The notes under the pieces: model-generated
The model's input: the letters and a program-made list of their open reading frames with translations, nothing else
Database searches by the model: none
What the model was told of the DNA's origin: nothing
From: an uncultured Ruminococcus sp.
GTDB lineage: Bacteria; Bacillota; Clostridia; Oscillospirales; Ruminococcaceae
Assembly: GCA_947173865.1 (NCBI GenBank)
Contig: CAMWGS010000110.1
Span: 1 to 6,923, forward strand
Length of the DNA stretch: 6,923 bases
Direction: 5' to 3'
Translations under genes and position numbers: made by a program
Shown: piece after piece, positions 1 to 5,672 of the stretch
How positions within the stretch are numbered: position 1 is the stretch's first letter
Layout of the letters: every line of letters begins with the position of its first letter

Positions 1-217
1 CGATAAGGTCAGCACCTTCAATGTTTTCGGCTTTCTGTCCGATAAAGACTTCAATGTCCATTTTTCTCACTGCTTCGAGGGTTTCCGTTTCGTTGTTGTC
101 AGAACCCGTGAGGAAATATCCCTGAGAATGAAGAATCTGTGCAAGCGGATACATTCCCGAACCGCCTATGCCTATGAAGTGAATGTGTTTTTTTCCTTTT
201 AAAATATTGATATCCAA
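1..217 (-). CDS. murC: UDP-N-acetylmuramate--L-alanine ligase (MurC), N-terminal fragment
   Basis: Only the first 72 codons lie in the window; the gene continues past the left edge. MurC is the cytoplasmic ATP-dependent ligase that adds L-alanine to UDP-N-acetylmuramate, the first step of peptide stem synthesis in peptidoglycan. Reading from a TTG start at 217, the protein begins MDINILKGKKHIHFIGIGG and continues SGMYPLAQIL; this glycine-rich HFIGIGGSGM stretch (residues 13-22) is the Rossmann-like UDP-binding loop typical of the MurC family. A GSD motif follows at the end of the second strand. I chose TTG because an ATG at 234 runs into a stop within 12 codons in its own frame, and because AAGGTGAT (230-223) sits 7 nt upstream of the TTG as a good ribosome binding site. 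It is transcribed divergently from spoVG. The related ligases MurD and Mpl share the fold, but the HFIGIGG form fits MurC best (Mpl is mainly a Gram-negative alternative). Confidence 0.9.
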   Translation of the reverse strand, partial: MDINILKGKKHIHFIGIGGSGMYPLAQILHSQGYFLTGSDNNETETLEAVRKMDIEVFIGQKAENIEGADLI

Positions 218-263
218 AATCTATCACCTTTCATAAATTTTTTTGCTTTAGTTTAAAAATCTC

Positions 264-292
264 TTGATTTTTTACTGATTATACGTTATAAT
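264..292 (+). promoter_or_regulatory. Sigma-A-type promoter of spoVG
   Basis: TTGATT (264-269) and a perfect TATAAT (287-292) are separated by 17 bp, a near-ideal housekeeping promoter. Transcription would start near 299, giving a leader of about 70 nt before the spoVG start codon. B. subtilis spoVG is known for a sigma-H promoter; no sigma-H-like element is evident here, so expression is inferred to be vegetative. Confidence 0.75.
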
Positions 293-316
293 ATTTATAG
301 GAACTGCTGTTGTTCA
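278..316 (-). promoter_or_regulatory. Candidate murC promoter
   Basis: Two overlapping minus-strand -10 candidates lie upstream of murC: TATTAT at 293-288, with TGAACA at 316-311 as a 4/6 -35 box and a 17 bp spacer, and a perfect TATAAT at 283-278 without a good -35. Both overlap the spoVG -10 box on the other strand, so the two promoters would compete for polymerase. Sequence pattern only; the exact start is uncertain. Confidence 0.4.
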
Positions 317-370
317 TATCTGACAGCCTTGTTTCTATGCGAACCCAATAACATAAGGAGGTTAACCGAA

Positions 371-688
371 ATGGAAATTACAGACGTAAAAATAAGAAAA
401 ATTATGTCCGAAAGCAGACTCAGAGCTGTAGTGTCAATAACTGTTGATGATATGTTTGCAGTTCATGACATAAAAGTTGTTCAGGGAGACGAGCGTTTAT
501 TCGTCGCAATGCCGAGTAGAAAGGACGAAAACGGAATTTTCCGTGACATCGTTCACCCTATTTCCCCGTCTGCGAGAAAGCTTTTTGAGGAAAATATCCT
601 TGAAGCTTACGAAAAACAACTTGCTATGATTGAAGCTGAAAAAGAAGAAGTTTCAGAAGAAACAGAAGTCGAAACGGAAGCAGAATAA
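371..688 (+). CDS. spoVG: SpoVG family nucleic-acid-binding regulator
   Basis: This is a 105-residue SpoVG protein. Family members are small DNA- and RNA-binding regulators in Firmicutes and relatives, first named for a role in B. subtilis sporulation but widespread in bacteria that do not sporulate. The start MEITDVKIRK, the VHDIKVV strand (31-37), FVAMPS (44-49) and FRDIVHPI (57-64) are the family's signature segments in the right order. The ATG at 371 is supported by a perfect AAGGAGGT at 355-362 with an 8 nt spacer; an in-frame TTG at 329 would add 14 residues not seen in the family and has no comparable site. After about residue 86 the protein has a strongly acidic tail, mostly glutamate with valine and threonine, somewhat longer than the roughly 97-residue B. 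subtilis protein. It is a single-gene unit: its own promoter lies upstream and an intrinsic terminator follows its stop codon. From memory, murC and spoVG are also near neighbours in some Clostridium genomes. Confidence 0.95.
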   Translation: MEITDVKIRKIMSESRLRAVVSITVDDMFAVHDIKVVQGDERLFVAMPSRKDENGIFRDIVHPISPSARKLFEENILEAYEKQLAMIEAEKEEVSEETEVETEAE

Positions 689-696
689 TTTTCTGC

Positions 697-724
697 CGCC
701 TGCCTTTAATGGCAGGCGTTTTTT
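697..724 (+). terminator. Intrinsic terminator of spoVG
   Basis: An 8 bp perfect GC-rich stem, CGCCTGCC (697-704) and GGCAGGCG (711-718), closes a six-base loop and is followed by six T (719-724). It begins 8 nt after the spoVG stop. Its T run overlaps the stop codon of the convergent Nudix gene. On the minus strand the same hairpin forms but is followed by GCAGAAAATT rather than a T run, so it should terminate mainly plus-strand transcription. Confidence 0.92.
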
Positions 725-1259
725 ATATTCCGAGTATTCTCGCTGCTTTAAGTACGGCTATCTGTGTTTTGCCGTCCTTTATTTTACCGTCCATCACAAG
801 CTTTACGGCATCGGCAAGCGGTATTTTTCCGACATCAAGAAATTCGTCTGCATCAAGACACTGTTTTTCAAAGGCAAGACCCTTCGCAAGATAAACATGG
901 ATTACTTCGGTATTATATGCAGGTGTGGGATAAATTTCCCCAAGATAAATATATTCCGTACAGGTACAGCCCGTTTCTTCAAGAAGTTCACGTTTCCCAC
1001 ATTCGTAGTGGCTTTCATCTTTTTCAAGTTTTCCCGCAGGAATTTCTGTCGTTATTTCCTTGAATGGATATCTGAACTGTTTCACAATGAAAATTTCATT
1101 GTTTTCGGTTACGGGAATAACACAGACACCGCCCGAATGTAAAATAACGTTTCTTATGGCTTGCTGACCGTTTTCAAGTTCGGCGGTATCACAGTTAACA
1201 GTAAATATTTTTCCCTCATATACGGTATTGCTTGATATAGTTTTTTCCTGTAAATGCAT
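723..1259 (-). CDS. nudF: Nudix hydrolase, ADP-ribose pyrophosphatase (NudF type)
   Basis: This 178-residue cytoplasmic enzyme is predicted to hydrolyse ADP-ribose to AMP and ribose 5-phosphate, clearing a reactive NAD breakdown product. The Nudix box G-x5-E-x7-RE-U-x-EE-x-G-U is complete at residues 76-98: G76, E82, and RELLEETGC at 90-98, where the metal-binding glutamates lie. The only deviation is C98 at the final position, usually a larger hydrophobic residue. Support for the ADP-ribose subgroup comes from KQFRYP (60-65) before the box, the proline P113 about 16 residues after it, and the PTPAYNTE segment with E118. Length is normal. The ATG at 1259 has AAGGAGG at 1273-1267 with a 7 nt spacer. 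It is the last gene of the minus-strand cluster, 2 nt after hsdS, and converges on spoVG. Other NDP-sugar hydrolases share the fold, so the exact substrate is inferred. Confidence 0.9.
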   Translation of the reverse strand: MHLQEKTISSNTVYEGKIFTVNCDTAELENGQQAIRNVILHSGGVCVIPVTENNEIFIVKQFRYPFKEITTEIPAGKLEKDESHYECGKRELLEETGCTCTEYIYLGEIYPTPAYNTEVIHVYLAKGLAFEKQCLDADEFLDVGKIPLADAVKLVMDGKIKDGKTQIAVLKAARILGI

Positions 1260-1261
1260 AT

Positions 1262-1885
1262 TTATGCCTCCTTAAATGTCAAAATTTTATCATGATAATA
1301 TTCATACTGCTTTTTCCTTAAATTAAGCTCTTTTTCAAGCATTTGTTGTAATTCCGCAACACTTGCAGAATATTTATCAAGTATGCATATAATTTCACGT
1401 TGTATTTCTATAGGCGGTATAGGGACATAAAAATTCATTATTGCAGTTTTATCGCCTCTTGGCATTTTAGTACCTTTTGAATGTTGTATATCGTAATAAA
1501 AAAAGTTTTCAGATGACAGCACATAAAATAAAAATTTCGGAATAATTTTATTTTTATCTTTTATTACAACAGGCAAAACATCTCCGTTTGTACCACCTTC
1601 ACAATCTGAAATCCATATTTTTCTTAAATAAGGACGAATATTTCCAATTAAAATCGTGTCAAAAGGATAATATATAAAATTATACTCTTTAGGTACAGCT
1701 TTGGCATTTATTTTACCTGCTTTATCAGGTAATAAATTTTCAACACTAATATAATTACTTTTATTCAATTTATCCGCACTAATTCTTATTTTAGAGTATG
1801 AAGCTATATCACTGAGTTTTGTATACTTCACACCGTCGGGGCAAAGTTCATTTATCATATTTTCAAGTTGGGTCATTCTTTTCAT
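1262..1885 (-). CDS. hsdS: Type I restriction-modification specificity subunit, half-length (one TRD)
   Basis: HsdS is the DNA-recognition subunit of type I restriction-modification enzymes; it directs HsdM (methylation) and HsdR (cleavage). This protein has 207 residues, while the usual form has about 400 with two target recognition domains. Seen here: an N-terminal ELCPDGVKYTKL segment (13-24) typical of HsdS; one recognition domain at roughly 20-155 containing IRPYLRKIW (83-91) and KGTKMPRGDK (137-146); PIPPIEIQREI (155-165); and a helical conserved region ending RKKQYEYYHDKILTF (190-204), the usual HsdS terminus. It therefore looks like a complete single-TRD unit rather than a broken gene. 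No hsdM or hsdR is present in the window. The start at 1885 overlaps the yfhO end by 23 nt; an ATG at 1876 giving MTQLEN is equally likely, and neither has a strong ribosome binding site. GC content over 1321-1800 is about 27%, far below the neighbours, suggesting recent transfer. Confidence 0.88.
   Translation of the reverse strand: MKRMTQLENMINELCPDGVKYTKLSDIASYSKIRISADKLNKSNYISVENLLPDKAGKINAKAVPKEYNFIYYPFDTILIGNIRPYLRKIWISDCEGGTNGDVLPVVIKDKNKIIPKFLFYVLSSENFFYYDIQHSKGTKMPRGDKTAIMNFYVPIPPIEIQREIICILDKYSASVAELQQMLEKELNLRKKQYEYYHDKILTFKEA
1267..1273 (-). promoter_or_regulatory. Nudix gene ribosome binding site inside the hsdS 3' end
   Basis: AAGGAGG on the minus strand is formed by the lysine and glutamate codons AAG GAG plus the first base of the last sense codon of hsdS, just before its TAA. 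It lies 7 nt before the Nudix ATG. The coding end of hsdS thus doubles as a strong initiation site, which suggests translational coupling. Confidence 0.85.
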
Positions 1886-4328
1886 CTGCTTTCTTTTTTT
1901 GGATAAGATTGTTAAAATATTGTGTATGTGCGTTTATTTTGTGACATGAATTGTAATCATAGAAGTGCGACATATTATAGTTTTCGTTTTTACGGCGGAA
2001 TTTACGAGAGATAATCATATCAACCGCAAGACCTGCAATTCCCGAAAATGTTATAATCATACCGGCAGTAAATCCGGGGGTACGGTAGCGGAAAACTATT
2101 TTATTGTTTCCAGCATCGGCTTTTACTGCCATGAATCCGTATGAGACTTTTTCAACATCGGCAGGTTTTCCATTTACTTCGGCAGTCCAGCCGTCACTGT
2201 ACGGAACACTGTAAAAAACGAGTGAAGGTTTTTCAAGAGTTATTTCGGATTCAAAGCCCTTTGAATTGTAAGTGAAAGAAGATGACGGATTTTTCTGTCT
2301 TTCAATGCATATTCTTTCATAGTCTTTCTTAGTGAGTGAAGAAATATAAGATATATCGGTTTTTTCAAGAATATCACTGTATTTCTCAGCCTGTTCTTCA
2401 CTTAGTACAAGTGAATGAATCAAAGACTTTTCACGCATAACCTCACTTTTATTTTCAAATTCACTTTCTGTAACAAACGTATCAAAAGCCATTCCCATAG
2501 GAATATAAAGCTTGTTTTCGTAAATATCAAAGTATTCGTTTTCACCTACATACTCAAATCCCGTAAGTTCTGACGGAATGTCAATTTCTTCTGCGTCGCT
2601 TGTATCTTTACGCTGATAGTAGTATTTTACGGAGAAAAGTCCTCTAAGAGTATAGTGTGTGGTATCGGGACGTGAAGCAACATCTCTTGTTATATCGACA
2701 TTCGGGTAAAAATTCATGATTGAACTTTCAACAACACTCTGAAATGCTCTCATGGACGGAAGTCCCCACAGCATAGGGTAGTTGTCATAGTCTTTTGAAA
2801 CGTCAACCCTGAAAAAATTATCTTCGGAAACGCTTTCGTATACGCTGTCTTTTCCCTTTATTGCGGAATTGATATAATCCTTTGCGGAACGTGGAGTATT
2901 TGCACCGTATATTACAGCGGTAAGCACACATATAACTGATGCTCCGGCAGTACACCATGCCGAAAATCTTTTATATGAAAGTCCTTTCTTTTTGCGGTGG
3001 AAAATATATCCCGACAGTATGAGAAAACCAACGGCAACGATGAGAGTAAGCCAGAAATAAAGTATGTCTCTCGGAAGTGTACCAAAAACAATTTTGTCGT
3101 CTTTTTTATCGGGCAGGAATGAAATTATTCCGAAAGCCACAAGCATACCAATACATATTTTAAAGGCAAATGAAGTGTCTGCTTCTTCGTCGTCGAGTGT
3201 CTGAGCGGTCATCATTGCAAAAATGAGAATAGGCATATAGTACCATCTTGCATAGTAGGAGGCATTAAAAGTGTAGAAAGCACTGTTTAATATAGGTATA
3301 AATGCACAGAGTATGCACACAAGCGAAAGTTTTACAGCCCAGTGCTTTTTTCTTGTACGCATGAACGTTATAACGCCAATCATTGAAAACAACGGCAGAT
3401 ATCCACCGATTGACGACCACTTTCCGTAATCCGAATTGAAAAGGTTTGGACGTGCGGGAACGTCAACGGGCATGAAAAATGACTGTATAATTCTTGCTAT
3501 ACGTGTTTTGTCACTGTAAAGAACTATTGACTGTCCGTAAAGTCGTTCATTGACACGATAGTTGCCGAGAATTGAAATAGCAGTCGGCAGAAGCATTACG
3601 CACGCAATCATAGTGCCGAGTACGGCTTCGAGCAGTAACAACCAGAATTTTTTCCATGATGTATGGAAATCGGGACATTTCATGCGAAATAGATAATAAA
3701 TTACAAGAAATACAGCCTGTCCCGTAAAGAAATAATAGTTTATGAAAGCCATAAGCGACACCGACAAGGCAAACACACCTTTACGGTTATTGTTTATGTT
3801 TTCTTCCATGGCTATAAGCATGAGCGGGAAAAAGGCGGTCACGTCCTGAAAGTGATTGAAGAATATATTATATACCTGAAATCCCGAAAATGTATAAAGC
3901 ATAGCACCGACGAGAGAAGCGTTTTTACTTCTTACAAAACGTCGTATGTATGCATAAGCGGTCAGTGACGCAACACCGTGTTTCAGTGCAAGCAGAAACG
4001 GCATTGAAAGCGTTACGAGAGAGCGTGGAATAATTGTGGACAGCCAGAAAAACGGACTTCCTATAAGGTAGAAAGAATACGAGTTCATAAGGTCTGAACC
4101 GAGGTCGGTGAACCAGTTCCAGCCAAACTGCCCGTTTCTTACAGCGTCGTTTGCAAGATTATAGAACGGAATCTGTTGGGCGTTGAAATCACCGTAATAT
4201 ATGAAATATCCGCCGTCAGCAATCATTACGGGAATGACCGAAATCAACAGACAGAAGAATCCCATAAGAAACGCTGTCAAATATTTTTCTTTTGTGTGGT
4301 TTGGAAATACATTTGCTTTCCCTGACAT
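1863..4328 (-). CDS. yfhO: YfhO family multi-pass membrane protein, probable GT-C-type glycosyltransferase
   Basis: This 821-residue integral membrane protein matches the YfhO family. B. subtilis YfhO acts with CsbB and GtcA to glycosylate lipoteichoic acid, so a role in moving sugar from a lipid carrier onto a cell-surface polymer is likely; the substrate here is unknown. A first membrane segment at about 16-38 is followed by YYGDFNAQQIPF (44-55), whose aspartate D47 is the expected catalytic-type acid of the first outer loop. About a dozen more hydrophobic segments run to residue 475. An outer domain (476-750) ends with FYSVPYSDGWTAEVNGK (705-721), the family's typical C-terminal beta region, and a last membrane helix spans about 752-774. 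The ATG at 4328 has GGAGG (4342-4338) 9 nt upstream. Residues 781-821 form an unusual hydrophilic tail running into hsdS. It is the first gene of the minus-strand cluster, divergent from nifS. Confidence 0.88.
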   Translation of the reverse strand: MSGKANVFPNHTKEKYLTAFLMGFFCLLISVIPVMIADGGYFIYYGDFNAQQIPFYNLANDAVRNGQFGWNWFTDLGSDLMNSYSFYLIGSPFFWLSTIIPRSLVTLSMPFLLALKHGVASLTAYAYIRRFVRSKNASLVGAMLYTFSGFQVYNIFFNHFQDVTAFFPLMLIAMEENINNNRKGVFALSVSLMAFINYYFFTGQAVFLVIYYLFRMKCPDFHTSWKKFWLLLLEAVLGTMIACVMLLPTAISILGNYRVNERLYGQSIVLYSDKTRIARIIQSFFMPVDVPARPNLFNSDYGKWSSIGGYLPLFSMIGVITFMRTRKKHWAVKLSLVCILCAFIPILNSAFYTFNASYYARWYYMPILIFAMMTAQTLDDEEADTSFAFKICIGMLVAFGIISFLPDKKDDKIVFGTLPRDILYFWLTLIVAVGFLILSGYIFHRKKKGLSYKRFSAWCTAGASVICVLTAVIYGANTPRSAKDYINSAIKGKDSVYESVSEDNFFRVDVSKDYDNYPMLWGLPSMRAFQSVVESSIMNFYPNVDITRDVASRPDTTHYTLRGLFSVKYYYQRKDTSDAEEIDIPSELTGFEYVGENEYFDIYENKLYIPMGMAFDTFVTESEFENKSEVMREKSLIHSLVLSEEQAEKYSDILEKTDISYISSLTKKDYERICIERQKNPSSSFTYNSKGFESEITLEKPSLVFYSVPYSDGWTAEVNGKPADVEKVSYGFMAVKADAGNNKIVFRYRTPGFTAGMIITFSGIAGLAVDMIISRKFRRKNENYNMSHFYDYNSCHKINAHTQYFNNLIQKKKADEKNDPT

Positions 4329-4366
4329 TTTTTACTGCCTCCGATACTGGAAAATATAACAAACTT

Positions 4367-4375
4367 ATTATAACA
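4367..4375 (-). promoter_or_regulatory. Extended -10 promoter of the yfhO cluster
   Basis: The minus strand carries TGTTATAAT (4375-4367), a perfect extended -10 element, about 38 nt upstream of the yfhO start codon. I see no good -35 box at 16-18 bp; a TTGAAA at 4408-4403 is too far away (30 bp). Extended -10 promoters can work without a strong -35. It would drive yfhO, hsdS and the Nudix gene together. Confidence 0.6.
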
Positions 4376-4391
4376 CATCTCCCGTAAAAAT

Positions 4392-4403
4392 AAAAGTACT
4401 TTT
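4392..4403. repeat. 12 bp perfect palindrome AAAAGTACTTTT
   Basis: AAAAGTACTTTT lies in the divergent region between yfhO and nifS, just upstream of the yfhO -10 element where a -35 box would sit. It could be a repressor or activator site, but a short AT-rich palindrome can arise by chance, and nothing else marks it as an operator. Confidence 0.3.
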
Positions 4404-4453
4404 TTCAAAAAAATAATGCATAATAAATAAATTTCAGAAAATATAAAAATAAT

Positions 4454-4483
4454 GTGGCAATTCAGAGGATTTTGTGGTATAAT
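4454..4483 (+). promoter_or_regulatory. Extended -10 promoter of nifS-thiI
   Basis: TGGTATAAT (4475-4483) is a perfect extended -10 element. A partial -35, GTGGCA (4454-4459, 4/6 to TTGACA), lies 18 bp upstream. Transcription would start near 4490, leaving a leader of only about 34 nt, too short for a riboswitch. Confidence 0.65.
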
Positions 4484-4493
4484 TGATATTATA
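4478..4493. repeat. Inverted repeat TATAAT-TGAT-ATTATA at the nifS promoter
   Basis: The nifS -10 box (4478-4483) is followed, after TGAT, by its exact reverse complement (4488-4493). This places a second TATAAT on the minus strand. It may be a symmetric promoter start region allowing divergent initiation, or an operator covering the start site. No good minus-strand -35 was found for it. Confidence 0.4.
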
Positions 4494-4523
4494 CGTCAAA
4501 TATGATATGAAAGGTATGAGGAA

Positions 4524-5654
4524 ATGTCGGTTTATCTTGATAATGCCGCAACTACAAAGCCATGTGCCGAGGCAGTGGCGGCAGTTCTTGACGCAGTGAC
4601 GGAAAATTTCGGAAATCCCTCATCACTGCACAAAGCAGGTCTTAATGCACAGCTTGCTGTTGACAGGGCAAGAAAAATTATAGCTGATTCAATCGGTGCG
4701 GACAGCGGAGAAATATACTTCACTTCGGGTGCGACCGAAAGTAATAATCTCGCACTGCGTGGGTCTGTGGGGGCTTACGGCAAAAGAAAACGTAAAATAA
4801 TAATTTCGGCAGTCGAACACGCTTCAATTGACGAAACGACTTCCGCTCTTGAAAAACAGGAGTTTGAAGTTATAAGGATAAGTCCACGTGATGACGGTCA
4901 GTTCCGTGCGGAAGATTTTGTTAACGCTTGTGACGAAAATACCTGCATTATAAGTATTATGCTTGTAAATAATGAAACGGGTCATATTCTGCCTGTGGGG
5001 GATGTTTTCAAATCCGTTAAAAGACGTTTTCCCGAAATTGTAACACACTGTGACTGTGTTCAGGGATATATGAAAATTCCCGTGCGTGTAAATTCTCTTT
5101 ATGCGGATATGGTATCTCTGAGCGGTCATAAAGTTCATGCTGTAAAGGGTGTTGGAGTACTCTACATTAAAAAAGGTGTACGTGTAATACCAACGGTAAC
5201 GGGCGGACATCAGGAGAAAGGAATACGCTCGGGTACTGAAAGTGTTCCGCTTATTTCTGCGTTCGGTTCTGCGGTAGAAAAGTATGTACATACCATTAAA
5301 GAACGTTATGAGAAAGTTTCCGCACTGAAAACACACCTTCTTGAAAGACTTGCAGAAATTGACGGTGTGACGGTAAATTCCCCTGAAAATGCGTCTCCGT
5401 ATGTAGTGAATATATCAGCAGGCGGAAAACGTTCTGAAATAATGCTCCATTTTCTTGAACAGAAAGAAATTTATGTTTCAAGTGGTTCTGCGTGTTCAAA
5501 AGGACAGCAGAGTGGAGTACTTGAACAGTTCGGAGTAAGGGGAAAAAATGCGGACAGTGCTGTGAGAATCAGTATGACTTCCGAAACAACCACAGAAGAA
5601 ATTGACACTTTTGCGGACGCTCTCCGTGAGGGAATTGAAAAAATAAGAAGCTGA
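4524..5654 (+). CDS. nifS: Cysteine desulfurase (NifS/IscS family, ThiI partner type)
   Basis: This 376-residue PLP enzyme converts L-cysteine to L-alanine and leaves a persulfide on its own cysteine for transfer to acceptors. Visible residues: the start YLDNAATTKP (4-13); TSGATESNN (67-75), which binds the cofactor phosphate; EHAS (98-101) with H99 stacking on PLP; NNETG (149-153); D177 and Q180; SGHKVHAVKG (200-209) with K203 as the PLP Schiff-base lysine; GGHQEKGIRSGTES (227-240); and SSGSACSKG (319-327) with the sulfur-carrying C324. Length is close to the B. subtilis NifZ type and lacks the longer C-terminus of E. coli IscS. The ATG at 4524 has AAAGGT at 4510-4515 with an 8 nt spacer. 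thiI follows after 18 nt, the same pairing as B. subtilis nifZ-thiI, so its main job is probably sulfur supply for tRNA 4-thiouridine. A C-D-C arrangement around D177 is unusual. Confidence 0.94.
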   Translation: MSVYLDNAATTKPCAEAVAAVLDAVTENFGNPSSLHKAGLNAQLAVDRARKIIADSIGADSGEIYFTSGATESNNLALRGSVGAYGKRKRKIIISAVEHASIDETTSALEKQEFEVIRISPRDDGQFRAEDFVNACDENTCIISIMLVNNETGHILPVGDVFKSVKRRFPEIVTHCDCVQGYMKIPVRVNSLYADMVSLSGHKVHAVKGVGVLYIKKGVRVIPTVTGGHQEKGIRSGTESVPLISAFGSAVEKYVHTIKERYEKVSALKTHLLERLAEIDGVTVNSPENASPYVVNISAGGKRSEIMLHFLEQKEIYVSSGSACSKGQQSGVLEQFGVRGKNADSAVRISMTSETTTEEIDTFADALREGIEKIRS

Positions 5655-5672
5655 CAGGAAAGGAAAATTATT

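Noticed and set aside
301..344. Possible switching leader upstream of spoVG: GTTC (312-315) can pair with GAAC at 301-304 or at 341-344
   Set aside because: Both stems are only about 4 bp with mismatches beyond, too weak to claim a riboswitch or attenuator.
329..370. In-frame upstream TTG start for spoVG
   Set aside because: It would add residues unlike any SpoVG N-terminus and lacks a ribosome binding site; the ATG at 371 has a perfect one.
630..1142. Plus-strand open frame of 170 codons
   Set aside because: It lies antisense to the Nudix gene and shows no recognisable domain; the Nudix box on the minus strand accounts for the region.
1967..1979. Separate hsdS promoter, TATAAT on the minus strand at 1979-1974
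   Set aside because: No -35 box at 16-18 bp and no extended -10 TG; in AT-rich DNA this is expected by chance.
4484..4523. Thiamine or S-box riboswitch before nifS-thiI
   Set aside because: The leader is only about 34 nt after the predicted start and shows no conserved riboswitch core.
4824..5336. Minus-strand open frame of 170 codons
   Set aside because: Antisense shadow of nifS; every catalytic motif of the desulfurase is in the plus-strand frame.
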